A stretch of DNA of 5,234 bases from Alphaproteobacteria bacterium (lineage in GTDB: Bacteria; Pseudomonadota; Alphaproteobacteria; Puniceispirillales; UBA1172). Positions 1-5,234 of the stretch are shown here, piece after piece. The translations under genes were made by a program, and so were the position numbers. The notes under the pieces are model-generated. The model saw only the letters and a list, made by a program, of their open reading frames with translations, was not told the DNA's origin and made no database searches. Positions within the stretch are counted from its first letter, which is position 1. Each line of letters starts with the position of its first letter. Where the stretch lies: assembly GCA_023259875.1 (NCBI GenBank), contig JALRFL010000195.1, positions 1 through 5,234 on the forward strand. Direction: 5' to 3'.

Positions 1-55
<55 letters not shown>

Positions 56-70
56 GAAATCACCTCATGT

Positions 71-100
71 ATTATAGGAACACAAACGCCGACGCAACAA
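71..100 (-). promoter_or_regulatory. Sigma-70-type promoter of tRNA-Leu
   Basis: On the minus strand, TTGTTG (100-95) is followed after 18 bp by a perfect TATAAT (76-71). The box sits 15 nt before the first base of the mature tRNA, leaving a leader of about 8-9 nt. That spacing is typical of stable-RNA promoters. The -10 is a perfect match and the -35 is moderate. A GAATC (GANTC) site lies just upstream at 103-107. Confidence 0.7.
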
Positions 101-157
101 TAGAATCCAACCTATCCACAGTTATGATAAGATCGCTTGAAAAGTAAAAAGGGCTAT

Positions 158-508
158 TTACCGATGCTTTTTTAAAAGGGATTCCACCTCTGGCGTGCCA
201 TCCGCGCCTAACGGCAACGCTTCTGCCCAAAGGGCATGATCAACAGGCAAATCGCCATAAAGATGGGGAAACAACTGCCCATCTCTTGAAGGCTCATAGC
301 GAATGATAAGGCCAGTCGGATCAACGGCAATCAGCATAAGCCCGCTTTGATTGGCAAAATGCAGTCTTGCTGTTTCTGCCGCTTGGTCTGCGGTTGAAAG
401 ATGAATAAAACCGTCTTGAAGATCAAGGGATGAGCCTTTGTAAACCTGATGTTTCAGAGCGGTTTGCCATTCCTCTTTGTGGCAAATTTTATAGACAATT
501 TCAGACAC
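158..508 (-). CDS. DUF952 family protein
   Basis: This 116-residue cytoplasmic protein has no signal peptide or membrane segment. Its length and core match the DUF952 family: an N-terminal IYK(I/V)..xxEW block (here IVYKICHKEEW, residues 4-14), the hallmark DGFIHLST (32-39), a QAAETARLHF helix, a LIAVDP strand, and the C-terminal PSRDGQLFPHLYGDLP block (about 73-88). The family has no firmly established biochemical function. From memory, it has been placed in the ADP-ribosyltransferase-like fold, but I cannot test that here. The start is GTG at 508: no in-frame Met exists before the conserved core, and AGGGGA (520-515) sits 6 nt upstream. The gene is divergent from the dehydrogenase gene and lies upstream of tRNA-Leu on the same strand. 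No terminator hairpin is visible after its TAA. Confidence 0.85.
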   Translation of the reverse strand: MSEIVYKICHKEEWQTALKHQVYKGSSLDLQDGFIHLSTADQAAETARLHFANQSGLMLIAVDPTGLIIRYEPSRDGQLFPHLYGDLPVDHALWAEALPLGADGTPEVESLLKKHR

Positions 509-683
509 GGGCTTTCCCCTTTAACGAATAGAGGGCTTAATGATGTCAGCACAGATCATGCGCCATCACCATAACACCAAAACCGAAAAGAATGAAACCA
601 TCCCATAACCGGAATATTCAGCGATTGACCAAGCCCCTTGGCTAAGTCTAGGCTTATCAAACGACTTGATTAATGGAATACAC
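509..683. other. Divergent intergenic region between DUF952 and dehydrogenase genes
   Basis: This 175-bp gap must carry promoters for both flanking genes. On plus, a candidate promoter pair is annotated separately (625-654). On minus, the best -35-like hexamer is CTGACA (about 553-548), but no good -10 follows at normal spacing. I see no convincing operator, riboswitch or small RNA here. Confidence 0.5.
625..654 (+). promoter_or_regulatory. Weak candidate promoter for the dehydrogenase gene
   Basis: TTGACC (625-630, five of six to the -35 consensus) is followed after 18 bp by TAGGCT (649-654), which matches the -10 consensus at only three positions. It would place transcription start about 23 nt before the ATG at 684. 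The -10 is poor, so this is only the best candidate in the gap. Confidence 0.25.
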
Positions 684-1550
684 ATGATGAAAATAGGATT
701 TATCGGCTTAGGCCAGATGGGCGCACCCATGGCGGCTAATCTGGTCACAGCAGGTTTTGAGGTGACCGGGTTTGATGTGGTTACTGCGGCATCAGGAGGC
801 CTGCGTCAAGCCAGTTCAGCCAAAGACGCCGCTCAAGGCATGGATTGTGTTATTACGATGCTTCCTGATGGCAACGCGCTTCAACAAGTCGCCAATGCCA
901 TTATCCCACATATGACCAAAGGGGCGTTATTGATTGATTGCTCTACTGTGGATGTCGCCGCCACGCGCGCGACCGGTGATCAAGCAATTGCCGCTGGCCT
1001 TGGCTATATTGATGCCCCGGTTTCCGGCGGCATCACCGGCGCCATTAATGCCACCCTGACCTTCATGATTGGCGGCAAGGGTGAGGATGTGTCAAGGGCG
1101 ATGACGCTTTTTGAGACCATGGGTAAAAAGGCTGTCCATTGCGGTGATATCGGGTCAGGTCAATCAGCAAAGATTTGCAATAACATGATTCTTGGGGCGA
1201 CCATGATCGCCACTTGTGAGGCTTTTGATCTGGCGGATCGCTTAGGGCTTGATCGAGGAAAGATGTTTGATGTGGTCAGCACCTCATCAGGGTATAGCTG
1301 GTCAATGAATGCGTATTGCCCTGCCCCCGGTATTGGCCCAGATAGTCCAGCCGACCACGATTATCGCCCTGGCTTTTCCGCAGAACTCATGCTCAAAGAC
1401 CTCAGCCTTGCCATGGCGGCCGCGGAAAACGCAGGGGCTAATCCAAAGATTGGCAAAACCGCAAAAATGATCTACGACACTTTTGTGCAAGAAAACGGGA
1501 AAGGTAAGGATTTTTCTGCTATCTTGCCATGGCTGAAATCATCCGGTTAA
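684..1550 (+). CDS. mmsB: 3-hydroxyisobutyrate dehydrogenase
   Basis: This enzyme oxidises 3-hydroxyisobutyrate to methylmalonate semialdehyde with NAD+, a step in valine catabolism in the cytoplasm. The 288-residue length is normal for the family. In order: the Rossmann motif GFIGLGQMG (5-13) with Asp31 at the end of the second strand, which favours NAD over NADP; the substrate-binding DAPVSGG (110-116); the GxGxxxKxxNN signature (157-167) with catalytic Lys163; and a C-terminal helical domain. In that domain, the stretch around 204-240 with PAPG..., a Tyr-Arg-Pro-Gly-Phe segment and LMLKDL is typical of MmsB-type enzymes. Tartronate-semialdehyde reductases (GarR/GlxR) lack it, which argues against that alternative. 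I chose the ATG at 684 (GGA 7 nt upstream) over an in-frame TTG at 666, because the Rossmann strand starts right after it; the ATG at 687 is also possible. The GlcG-like gene follows 68 nt downstream. Confidence 0.92.
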   Translation: MMKIGFIGLGQMGAPMAANLVTAGFEVTGFDVVTAASGGLRQASSAKDAAQGMDCVITMLPDGNALQQVANAIIPHMTKGALLIDCSTVDVAATRATGDQAIAAGLGYIDAPVSGGITGAINATLTFMIGGKGEDVSRAMTLFETMGKKAVHCGDIGSGQSAKICNNMILGATMIATCEAFDLADRLGLDRGKMFDVVSTSSGYSWSMNAYCPAPGIGPDSPADHDYRPGFSAELMLKDLSLAMAAAENAGANPKIGKTAKMIYDTFVQENGKGKDFSAILPWLKSSG

Positions 1551-1575
1551 TGCCGTGAGCTTTTCTGCCCCTACC

Positions 1576-1587
1576 TATATTTGATTC
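1576..1587 (+). promoter_or_regulatory. Possible -10 element with adjacent GANTC before the GlcG-like gene
   Basis: TATATT (1576-1581, five of six to the -10 consensus) lies in the 68-bp gap after the dehydrogenase and is followed at once by GATTC (1583-1587). No acceptable -35 stands 16-18 bp upstream. The gene may instead be cotranscribed with the dehydrogenase. Confidence 0.25.
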
Positions 1588-1618
1588 AGGAACTTACTAG
1601 ACTTAAAGGATTATCCAT

Positions 1619-2044
1619 ATGCTAACACTTGAACAAGCAAACATCATTACCACTGCCGCTTTAGCTGAGGCCAGAAAATTAAACTTAAAACCGATTAGTG
1701 TAGTTGTCCTAGATCACCGCGCCGCCACGATTTCCATCCAATCCGAAGATGGCGTCAGCATCATGCGATCAGATATCGCCAAGGCGAAAGCCAATGGTGC
1801 TGTTCAGCTAGGCATGGGTAGCCGCGCGCTCATGAACCGTGCCGAACAACAGGCGTATTTTGTGGACTCTATTAACGGCTTAGCCGATGGCAAAATAGTT
1901 CCTGTTCCGGGTGGCGTTTTGATCCGCGACGCATCCGGCGCTATTCTTGGGGCGGTTGGCATTTCTGGTGACACATCCGATAATGATGAAGCCGCTGCGC
2001 TTGCGGGCATTGCCGCCTCTGGCCTTACCGCAGATGCCGGCTAG
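1619..2044 (+). CDS. GlcG/HbpS family (DUF336) heme-binding-like protein
   Basis: This 141-residue protein is of the GlcG/HbpS family (Pfam Haem_degrading, DUF336). Family members are small cytoplasmic or secreted proteins; some bind heme, but the cellular role of most is unknown. Visible family features are the N-terminal LTLEQANIITTAALAEA helix (2-18), a SVVVLDHRA strand (about 27-35), an SDIAKAKANGAVQLGM helix (51-66), the glycine-rich VPVPGGVLIRD segment (about 96-106) and the hallmark GAILGAVGISG (109-119) before the C-terminal helix. The ATG at 1619 is preceded by AAAGGA (1605-1610) with an 8-nt spacer, a good ribosome binding site. No signal peptide is seen, so the protein is probably cytoplasmic. 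It may share an operon with the dehydrogenase. GlcG genes often neighbour glycolate or other catabolic operons, but a link to valine degradation is only an inference. Confidence 0.85.
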   Translation: MLTLEQANIITTAALAEARKLNLKPISVVVLDHRAATISIQSEDGVSIMRSDIAKAKANGAVQLGMGSRALMNRAEQQAYFVDSINGLADGKIVPVPGGVLIRDASGAILGAVGISGDTSDNDEAAALAGIAASGLTADAG

Positions 2045-2057
2045 CAACCGCCAGATC

Positions 2058-2504
2058 ATGCGATCACAACATACCCCCAGATGGGCCTATATGCTTGGCT
2101 GGCTGGGGGTTATTCCCTTTGTTGCCGCCGCGGCTGGCAGTTTCAGCCCTGATCCTATGCTGATGCAATTCAGCGCAGAATTAGGTGCGCGTTACGGGGT
2201 TTCTATCGGGATATTTCTGGGCGCTGTGCATTGGGGTTTGGCGCTTGATCATCACCAACACGCAACCAAATGGCGGTTGATTTGGTCGGTTTTGCCTTCG
2301 CTTGCCGGCGTTATCATTATGCTGATGCCAGCCAATGCCAGCCTTGGCTATGTCATTGCCCTGTTGGGTTTATGCTGGGTGGTGGATGTCTTGATAGCCA
2401 GCATGGGGATACTGCCATCTTGGTATATGCGTCTGCGGCATGGGTTAACGCTGGTGGCAATCCTATCGCTGGGCGTCATAATGTTCAATTTGTCCGGCTT
2501 TTAG
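2058..2504 (+). CDS. DUF3429 family inner-membrane protein
   Basis: This 148-residue protein has about five hydrophobic segments, near residues 10-26, 48-63, 74-90, 95-114 and 129-145. It resembles DUF3429: an LGWLGVIPF start, the conserved GIFLGAVHWGLAL stretch in the second membrane segment (51-63), and a C-terminal Tyr-x-x-Leu-Arg...LTLVA pattern (123-133). Its function is unknown. The frame stays open upstream to a TTG at 1947, but that part is antisense-like read-through inside the GlcG gene and has no family resemblance. The ATG at 2058, 13 nt after the GlcG stop, gives the expected length. An ATG at 2034, overlapping the GlcG end by 11 nt, is possible. Neither has a clear Shine-Dalgarno, so translational coupling to the GlcG gene is plausible. 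The 3' end overlaps the convergent transporter gene by 20 bp. Confidence 0.75.
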   Translation: MRSQHTPRWAYMLGWLGVIPFVAAAAGSFSPDPMLMQFSAELGARYGVSIGIFLGAVHWGLALDHHQHATKWRLIWSVLPSLAGVIIMLMPANASLGYVIALLGLCWVVDVLIASMGILPSWYMRLRHGLTLVAILSLGVIMFNLSGF

Positions 2505-3366
2505 CCGATCGCGCCATGATGGTATTTCCAAAAGCAACCAGCCCCAAACCCACCAAAGACAGATAGGTCCATTCATAATCTTCCATCTGCTGTGATATCA
2601 ATAACGCCGCCACGGGGAAAATGACGGTTATATAACTTGCCCTGCCCGGCCCTATGCGGCCGATTAAGGTCAGATAACAGGTAAATGCCATCACCGTGGA
2701 AATGATCACCAACCAAGACAATCCCCCAAGGTATTTCCAGCTATATTCCATGATAAACGCATCACCGCGAAACACCGCCACAAGCCCTAGATAAGTCGCA
2801 CCGTAAAGCATCCCCCAACTGTTACTAGAAATCACGGAAACTTGGCGGCTTTGAAGCCGGCCTGAGAGAATGTTTCCAAGACTGAAAATCAATGTCCCCA
2901 TAAAACAGAACATGAGACTTGCCAATGGGGCGTGACCTTTTTCTAATTCAGGCAGAAAGATTAAAAATATGCCGCCAATGCCTAAGATAGCGGCAAACAA
3001 TAGCCTGACTTCAGGCCATTGCCGGTCAATCACCGCCTTTTCTAGAATAACCATGAGTGATGCTGTTGAAAACACAACGGCCAGCAACCCTGAAGATACG
3101 CCGAGGCCGCCATAATAAAAACTCAAGAAATTAAAACTAAACAAAAACAGGCTTAAAACAGCAATCCTAAGATGAACCTCTTTTGTTAAACGCAACGAAT
3201 GGCCAGAAAGCTTAGCTACCACCATCATGATCAGTCCAGCAAAGATAAATCGCCAGAACAGCGACACCTCTGGCGCAACGACGCCTAACTGCCATCTCAA
3301 TGGCAACCAGCTGGTTGACCAAGCAAAAATGGTAAGGCCGTAAAGGAGATAATCAAATGGCTTCAT
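2485..3366 (-). CDS. EamA/DMT-superfamily transporter
   Basis: This 293-residue integral inner-membrane protein has the ten-helix, two-EamA-repeat layout of the drug/metabolite transporter superfamily (RhaT/YdcZ-like). Hydrophobic segments lie near residues 5-25, 34-52, 67-84, 88-108, 121-139, 147-168, 180-199, 213-233, 242-258 and 266-285. The first repeat has WSTSWLP and the WRF...F motif (38-42). The second ends with the typical IGPGRASYITVIFPVAALL stretch (about 238-256). The substrate cannot be predicted; relatives move amino acids, nucleosides or other small metabolites. ATG at 3366 is the only start that keeps the first helix. Its upstream sequence is purine-poor and gives only a weak ribosome binding site. 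The start lies 18 nt after the 3' CCA of tRNA-Pro on the same strand, leaving no room for a separate promoter outside the tRNA gene. Confidence 0.88.
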   Translation of the reverse strand: MKPFDYLLYGLTIFAWSTSWLPLRWQLGVVAPEVSLFWRFIFAGLIMMVVAKLSGHSLRLTKEVHLRIAVLSLFLFSFNFLSFYYGGLGVSSGLLAVVFSTASLMVILEKAVIDRQWPEVRLLFAAILGIGGIFLIFLPELEKGHAPLASLMFCFMGTLIFSLGNILSGRLQSRQVSVISSNSWGMLYGATYLGLVAVFRGDAFIMEYSWKYLGGLSWLVIISTVMAFTCYLTLIGRIGPGRASYITVIFPVAALLISQQMEDYEWTYLSLVGLGLVAFGNTIMARSAKSRTN

Positions 3367-3384
3367 TCATATTCTACTTTGAAA

Positions 3385-3461
3385 TGGTCGGAGTGGCGGG
3401 ATTTGAACCCACGACCCCCACACCCCCAGTATGGTGCGCTACCAGGCTGCGCTACACTCCG
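3385..3461 (-). tRNA. tRNA-Pro(GGG)
   Basis: This is a complete 77-nt gene with encoded CCA (3387-3385). The acceptor stem CGGAGTG (3461-3455) pairs with CACTCCG (3395-3389), followed by discriminator A. The C1-G72 pair with A73 is the bacterial tRNA-Pro identity signature. The D-stem is GCGC/GCGC. The anticodon stem CCATA/TGTGG has one T-G pair and closes loop CTGGGGG, giving anticodon GGG, which reads CCC and CCU. The T-arm is GTGGG-TTCAAAT-CCCGC. In many alphaproteobacteria a tRNA-Pro follows the ihfA-merR pair; here a hydrolase gene separates it from merR. No terminator separates it from eamA downstream. Confidence 0.97.
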
Positions 3462-3572
3462 ACGCGTTCTTTATAACCAAGCTTATAGAGAAAGAGAAGC
3501 CCTGAAATCTAGGCAAAGGGGACTAAAGCAAAAGACAAGGGCATCACATACGCAAAACCCCTATGAATTGCC
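3462..3572 (-). other. Gap between hydrolase stop and tRNA-Pro
   Basis: About 110 bp follow the hydrolase TAG before the tRNA. I see no hairpin with a T-run that would act as an intrinsic terminator, only the candidate tRNA promoter near the tRNA end. Read-through from the hydrolase gene into tRNA-Pro is therefore possible. Confidence 0.4.
3470..3498 (-). promoter_or_regulatory. Candidate promoter of tRNA-Pro
   Basis: On minus, TATAAA (3475-3470) lies 8 nt before the mature tRNA 5' end, about where a -10 of a short-leader tRNA gene would sit. At 17 bp upstream is TTCTCT (3498-3493), a poor -35. The placement supports it; the -35 does not. Confidence 0.4.
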
Positions 3573-4823
3573 CTATTCCTCAACAATTTGTGCCATCCGC
3601 AAGGCCGCGTGCATCAACACATCTGTCCCTGCCCCTGCCCATTCTTTGGAAATTTCTTCGGCTTCGTTATGGCTTAACCCACCAACACAAGGGCACATAA
3701 TCATTGCTGTTGGGGCGATATCATTAATCCAGCACGCATCATGGCCGGCGCCCGATACGATATCCATATGGGCATATCCCAAATCATCCGCCGCCTTACG
3801 AATGGCGTCAAGACAATCCAAATCAAAAGCTGGGGGGTCAAATTGCCCAACAATTTCAGACGCGAACCCAACCCCAATCTCACGGCATAGGCTTTCTGCC
3901 TCTGATAACAACTCTTTCACCATGCTATTGAGAATATCAATCTTATGTGAGCGCATATCCACGGTGAAAACCACTTTACCCGGAATGATATTGCGCGAGT
4001 TCGGATAAACATCAATTTGCCCAATTGCCCCCACGGCGTTTGGCTGATGCTTCATGGCAATGTCATGAACCAGTTCGGTGATTAACGCTAATCCACGGCC
4101 AGCATTCTTCCGCATCTCCATTGGGGTTGAGCCGGTATGGCTTTCTTTGCCAGTAACGGTAATTTCAATCCAGCGTAACCCCTGCCCATGGGTAACCACA
4201 CCGATTGGCTTTCCTTCAGCTTCAAGAATAGGGCCTTGTTCAATATGCAATTCAAACAAGGCGTGCATCTTTCGCGCCCCGACCTTTTCATCACCGACCC
4301 AGCCAATTCGCTTGAGTTCATCGCCAAACCGATTGCCTTCGGCATCGGTGCGATCATAAACCCAGTCCTGATCATATTTTCCAGCAAACACCCCTGATGA
4401 TACCATCGCCGGGGCAAAACGAGTGCCTTCTTCATTCGTCCAGTTCACGACCACAATCGGGTGTTTTGTTTTCACCCCCAAATCGTTCAAGGTTCGTATC
4501 ACCTCAAGGCCACCCAAAACCCCAAGAACGCCATCATACTTCCCCCCTGTGGGTTGAGTATCGAGATGAGAGCCAAGATAAACTGGCAACGCATCCGGGT
4601 CTGTGCCTTGACGGGTGGCAAACATATTGCCCATGGTATCCACACCCATGGTCATACCGGCATCAAGGCACCATGTTTGGAACAATTCACGCGCCTCACC
4701 ATCGGCATCGGTTAGCGCTTGGCGATTATTGCCGCCAGCAACACCCGGGCCAATCTTTGCCATTTCCATCAAACTGTCCCAAAGCCGATCCGAATCGATT
4801 TGCAAATTTTTTGGGTTTTGCAT
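3573..4823 (-). CDS. M20-family Zn-dependent N-carbamoyl amino-acid hydrolase / beta-ureidopropionase-like
   Basis: This is a 416-residue binuclear-metal amidohydrolase of the AmaB/HyuC/AllC group. Such enzymes hydrolyse N-carbamoyl-L-amino acids, 3-ureidopropionate or allantoate. Expected metal ligands are present: His86 and Asp97 in GSHLDT...GGKYDG, Glu132 in NWTNEEGTRF with Glu131 as likely general base, His193 in ELHIEQG, and His385 in GGLSHNEAEE. The dimerisation/lid domain (about 213-330) carries VTGKESHTGSTPM (223-235), NSRNIIPG (275-282) and DMRSH (289-293), whose His and Arg residues normally bind the substrate carboxylate. Allantoate, ureidopropionate and carbamoyl amino-acid hydrolases cannot be told apart by eye; no hydantoinase or purine gene is adjacent. 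The ATG at 4823 has a strong Shine-Dalgarno (annotated at 4829-4836). The gene lies 73 nt after the merR stop on the same strand. No catalytic residue is missing. Confidence 0.9.
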   Translation of the reverse strand: MQNPKNLQIDSDRLWDSLMEMAKIGPGVAGGNNRQALTDADGEARELFQTWCLDAGMTMGVDTMGNMFATRQGTDPDALPVYLGSHLDTQPTGGKYDGVLGVLGGLEVIRTLNDLGVKTKHPIVVVNWTNEEGTRFAPAMVSSGVFAGKYDQDWVYDRTDAEGNRFGDELKRIGWVGDEKVGARKMHALFELHIEQGPILEAEGKPIGVVTHGQGLRWIEITVTGKESHTGSTPMEMRKNAGRGLALITELVHDIAMKHQPNAVGAIGQIDVYPNSRNIIPGKVVFTVDMRSHKIDILNSMVKELLSEAESLCREIGVGFASEIVGQFDPPAFDLDCLDAIRKAADDLGYAHMDIVSGAGHDACWINDIAPTAMIMCPCVGGLSHNEAEEISKEWAGAGTDVLMHAALRMAQIVEE

Positions 4824-4828
4824 AACGA

Positions 4829-4836
4829 TCTCCTCT
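4829..4836 (-). promoter_or_regulatory. Strong Shine-Dalgarno of the hydrolase gene
   Basis: AGAGGAGA (minus strand, 4836-4829) lies 5 nt before the ATG at 4823. It is the best ribosome binding site in the window and fixes the hydrolase start. Confidence 0.85.
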
Positions 4837-4896
4837 TTTTACTAATACTGATAAGTGTCCTGACATATGGCTACCAGAACCGAAATGAAATGCCGA

Positions 4897-5234
4897 TCAA
4901 CTGATGCGAGATAAACGCGATTGCGCCTCTTTCAGCAAAATCACAGCCTTAGCGATACGATCTGAACCCATGTTTGGTGCATCCGCCACGGGGGCAACTG
5001 AGGCAGAAAGTTCAGCAACCGCGGCGTCTTGTTTTGGCTTAGAGAAGCCTTTCAACGCTTGCTGTGCGCCTTTAATCGTATAGCCTTCTTGATAAAGCAG
5101 GTCTTGAATTTTTTTCAAAAGCACAATGTCTTCGGGGCGGTAATAGCGCCGTCCTCCATTGCGTTTAATCGGTTTTAGCTGAGTAAAACGGGTTTCCCAA
5201 AACCGCAGAACATGGGTGGGAACATCCAGCATTG
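4897..5234 (-). CDS. MerR-family transcriptional regulator, N-terminus beyond window
   Basis: The 111 residues seen begin inside the DNA-binding domain. The first residues, MLDVPTHVLRFWETRF, are the end of the helix-turn-helix with the MerR-type LR-F/Y-WE motif; RNGGRRYYRPEDI forms the wing; QDLLYQEGYTIKGAQQALKG is the following helix pair. The first helix, about 15-20 residues, lies right of the window, so the Met at 5232 is internal and not the start. After the domain comes a short Ala/Ser/Val-rich linker (about 70-88) and a basic helix ending at TGA 4897-4899. There is no recognisable metal- or drug-binding domain. This matches the conserved small MerR-like protein that in many alphaproteobacteria lies just downstream of ihfA (after plsX-fabH). 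I expect ihfA beyond the right edge, which cannot be checked here. Its target genes are unknown. Confidence 0.88.
   Translation of the reverse strand, partial: MLDVPTHVLRFWETRFTQLKPIKRNGGRRYYRPEDIVLLKKIQDLLYQEGYTIKGAQQALKGFSKPKQDAAVAELSASVAPVADAPNMGSDRIAKAVILLKEAQSRLSRIS

Noticed and set aside
112..120. CTATCCACA, one mismatch from the DnaA box TTATCCACA
   Set aside because: It is a single near-match in a short gap, with no cluster of boxes, AT-rich unwinding region or origin-type gene nearby.
631..658. Inverted AAGCC/GGCTT-like repeats ahead of the dehydrogenase
   Set aside because: The arms are only 4-5 bp and compete with each other; there is no T-run, so they are not a terminator, and too short to call an operator.
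566..748. 60-residue minus-strand frame with a hydrophobic C-terminus across the divergent gap
   Set aside because: It starts inside the dehydrogenase Rossmann coding region on the opposite strand, has no ribosome binding site that I can see, and resembles no family.
2270..2566. 98-residue plus-strand frame
   Set aside because: It is an alternate frame of the DUF3429 gene running into the antisense of the transporter, with no coherent domain.
3379..4008. 209-residue plus-strand open frame beginning with a WSEWRDLNPRPP-like peptide
   Set aside because: The N-terminal peptide is the well-known spurious translation of a tRNA gene read antisense, and the rest is antisense to the amidohydrolase.
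4088..4435. 115-residue minus frame, and several plus frames at 4078-4904
   Set aside because: They are shadows of the amidohydrolase gene, whose frame contains all catalytic motifs without interruption.

Overview
This looks like an ordinary chromosomal segment of an alphaproteobacterium with roughly balanced GC. The lineage call rests on four things: the style of the MerR-family gene next to a tRNA-Pro, the valine-degradation type dehydrogenase, tRNAs with an alphaproteobacterial look, and clear under-representation of GANTC (the CcrM methylation site). A finer placement, such as a marine SAR116-like or Rhodospirillales-like group, would be a guess. I found no mobile element, CRISPR array, phage gene or toxin/defence cassette.

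Layout from left to right. Positions 1-55 (minus) hold the 5' part of a tRNA-Leu(UAG), cut by the window edge, with a good promoter at 71-100. Next is a small DUF952 protein on minus (158-508). After a 175-bp divergent gap, three genes run on plus: a 3-hydroxyisobutyrate dehydrogenase (684-1550), a GlcG/HbpS-like DUF336 protein (1619-2044) and a small DUF3429 membrane protein (2058-2504). The last of these runs tail-to-tail into a minus-strand EamA/DMT-family transporter (2485-3366), overlapping it by 20 bp. Upstream of the transporter on the same strand are tRNA-Pro(GGG) (3385-3461), an M20-family N-carbamoyl amino-acid hydrolase / beta-ureidopropionase-like enzyme (3573-4823), and the 3' part of a MerR-family regulator (4897 to the window end).

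Functional reading. The dehydrogenase belongs to valine (3-hydroxyisobutyrate) catabolism. The M20 amidohydrolase releases ammonia and CO2 from N-carbamoyl compounds such as ureidopropionate or carbamoyl amino acids. The EamA protein is probably a metabolite exporter or importer of unknown substrate. These are scattered housekeeping and catabolic genes, not one pathway. The minus-strand series merR - hydrolase - tRNA-Pro - eamA is co-oriented, and the 18-nt gap between the tRNA-Pro 3' end and the eamA start suggests that eamA is transcribed through the tRNA.

I do not see strong evidence of a new biological system. The points most worth a second look are the tRNA-Pro/eamA arrangement, the DUF952 protein of unknown activity, the GlcG-like gene beside a valine-pathway enzyme, and the GANTC distribution.
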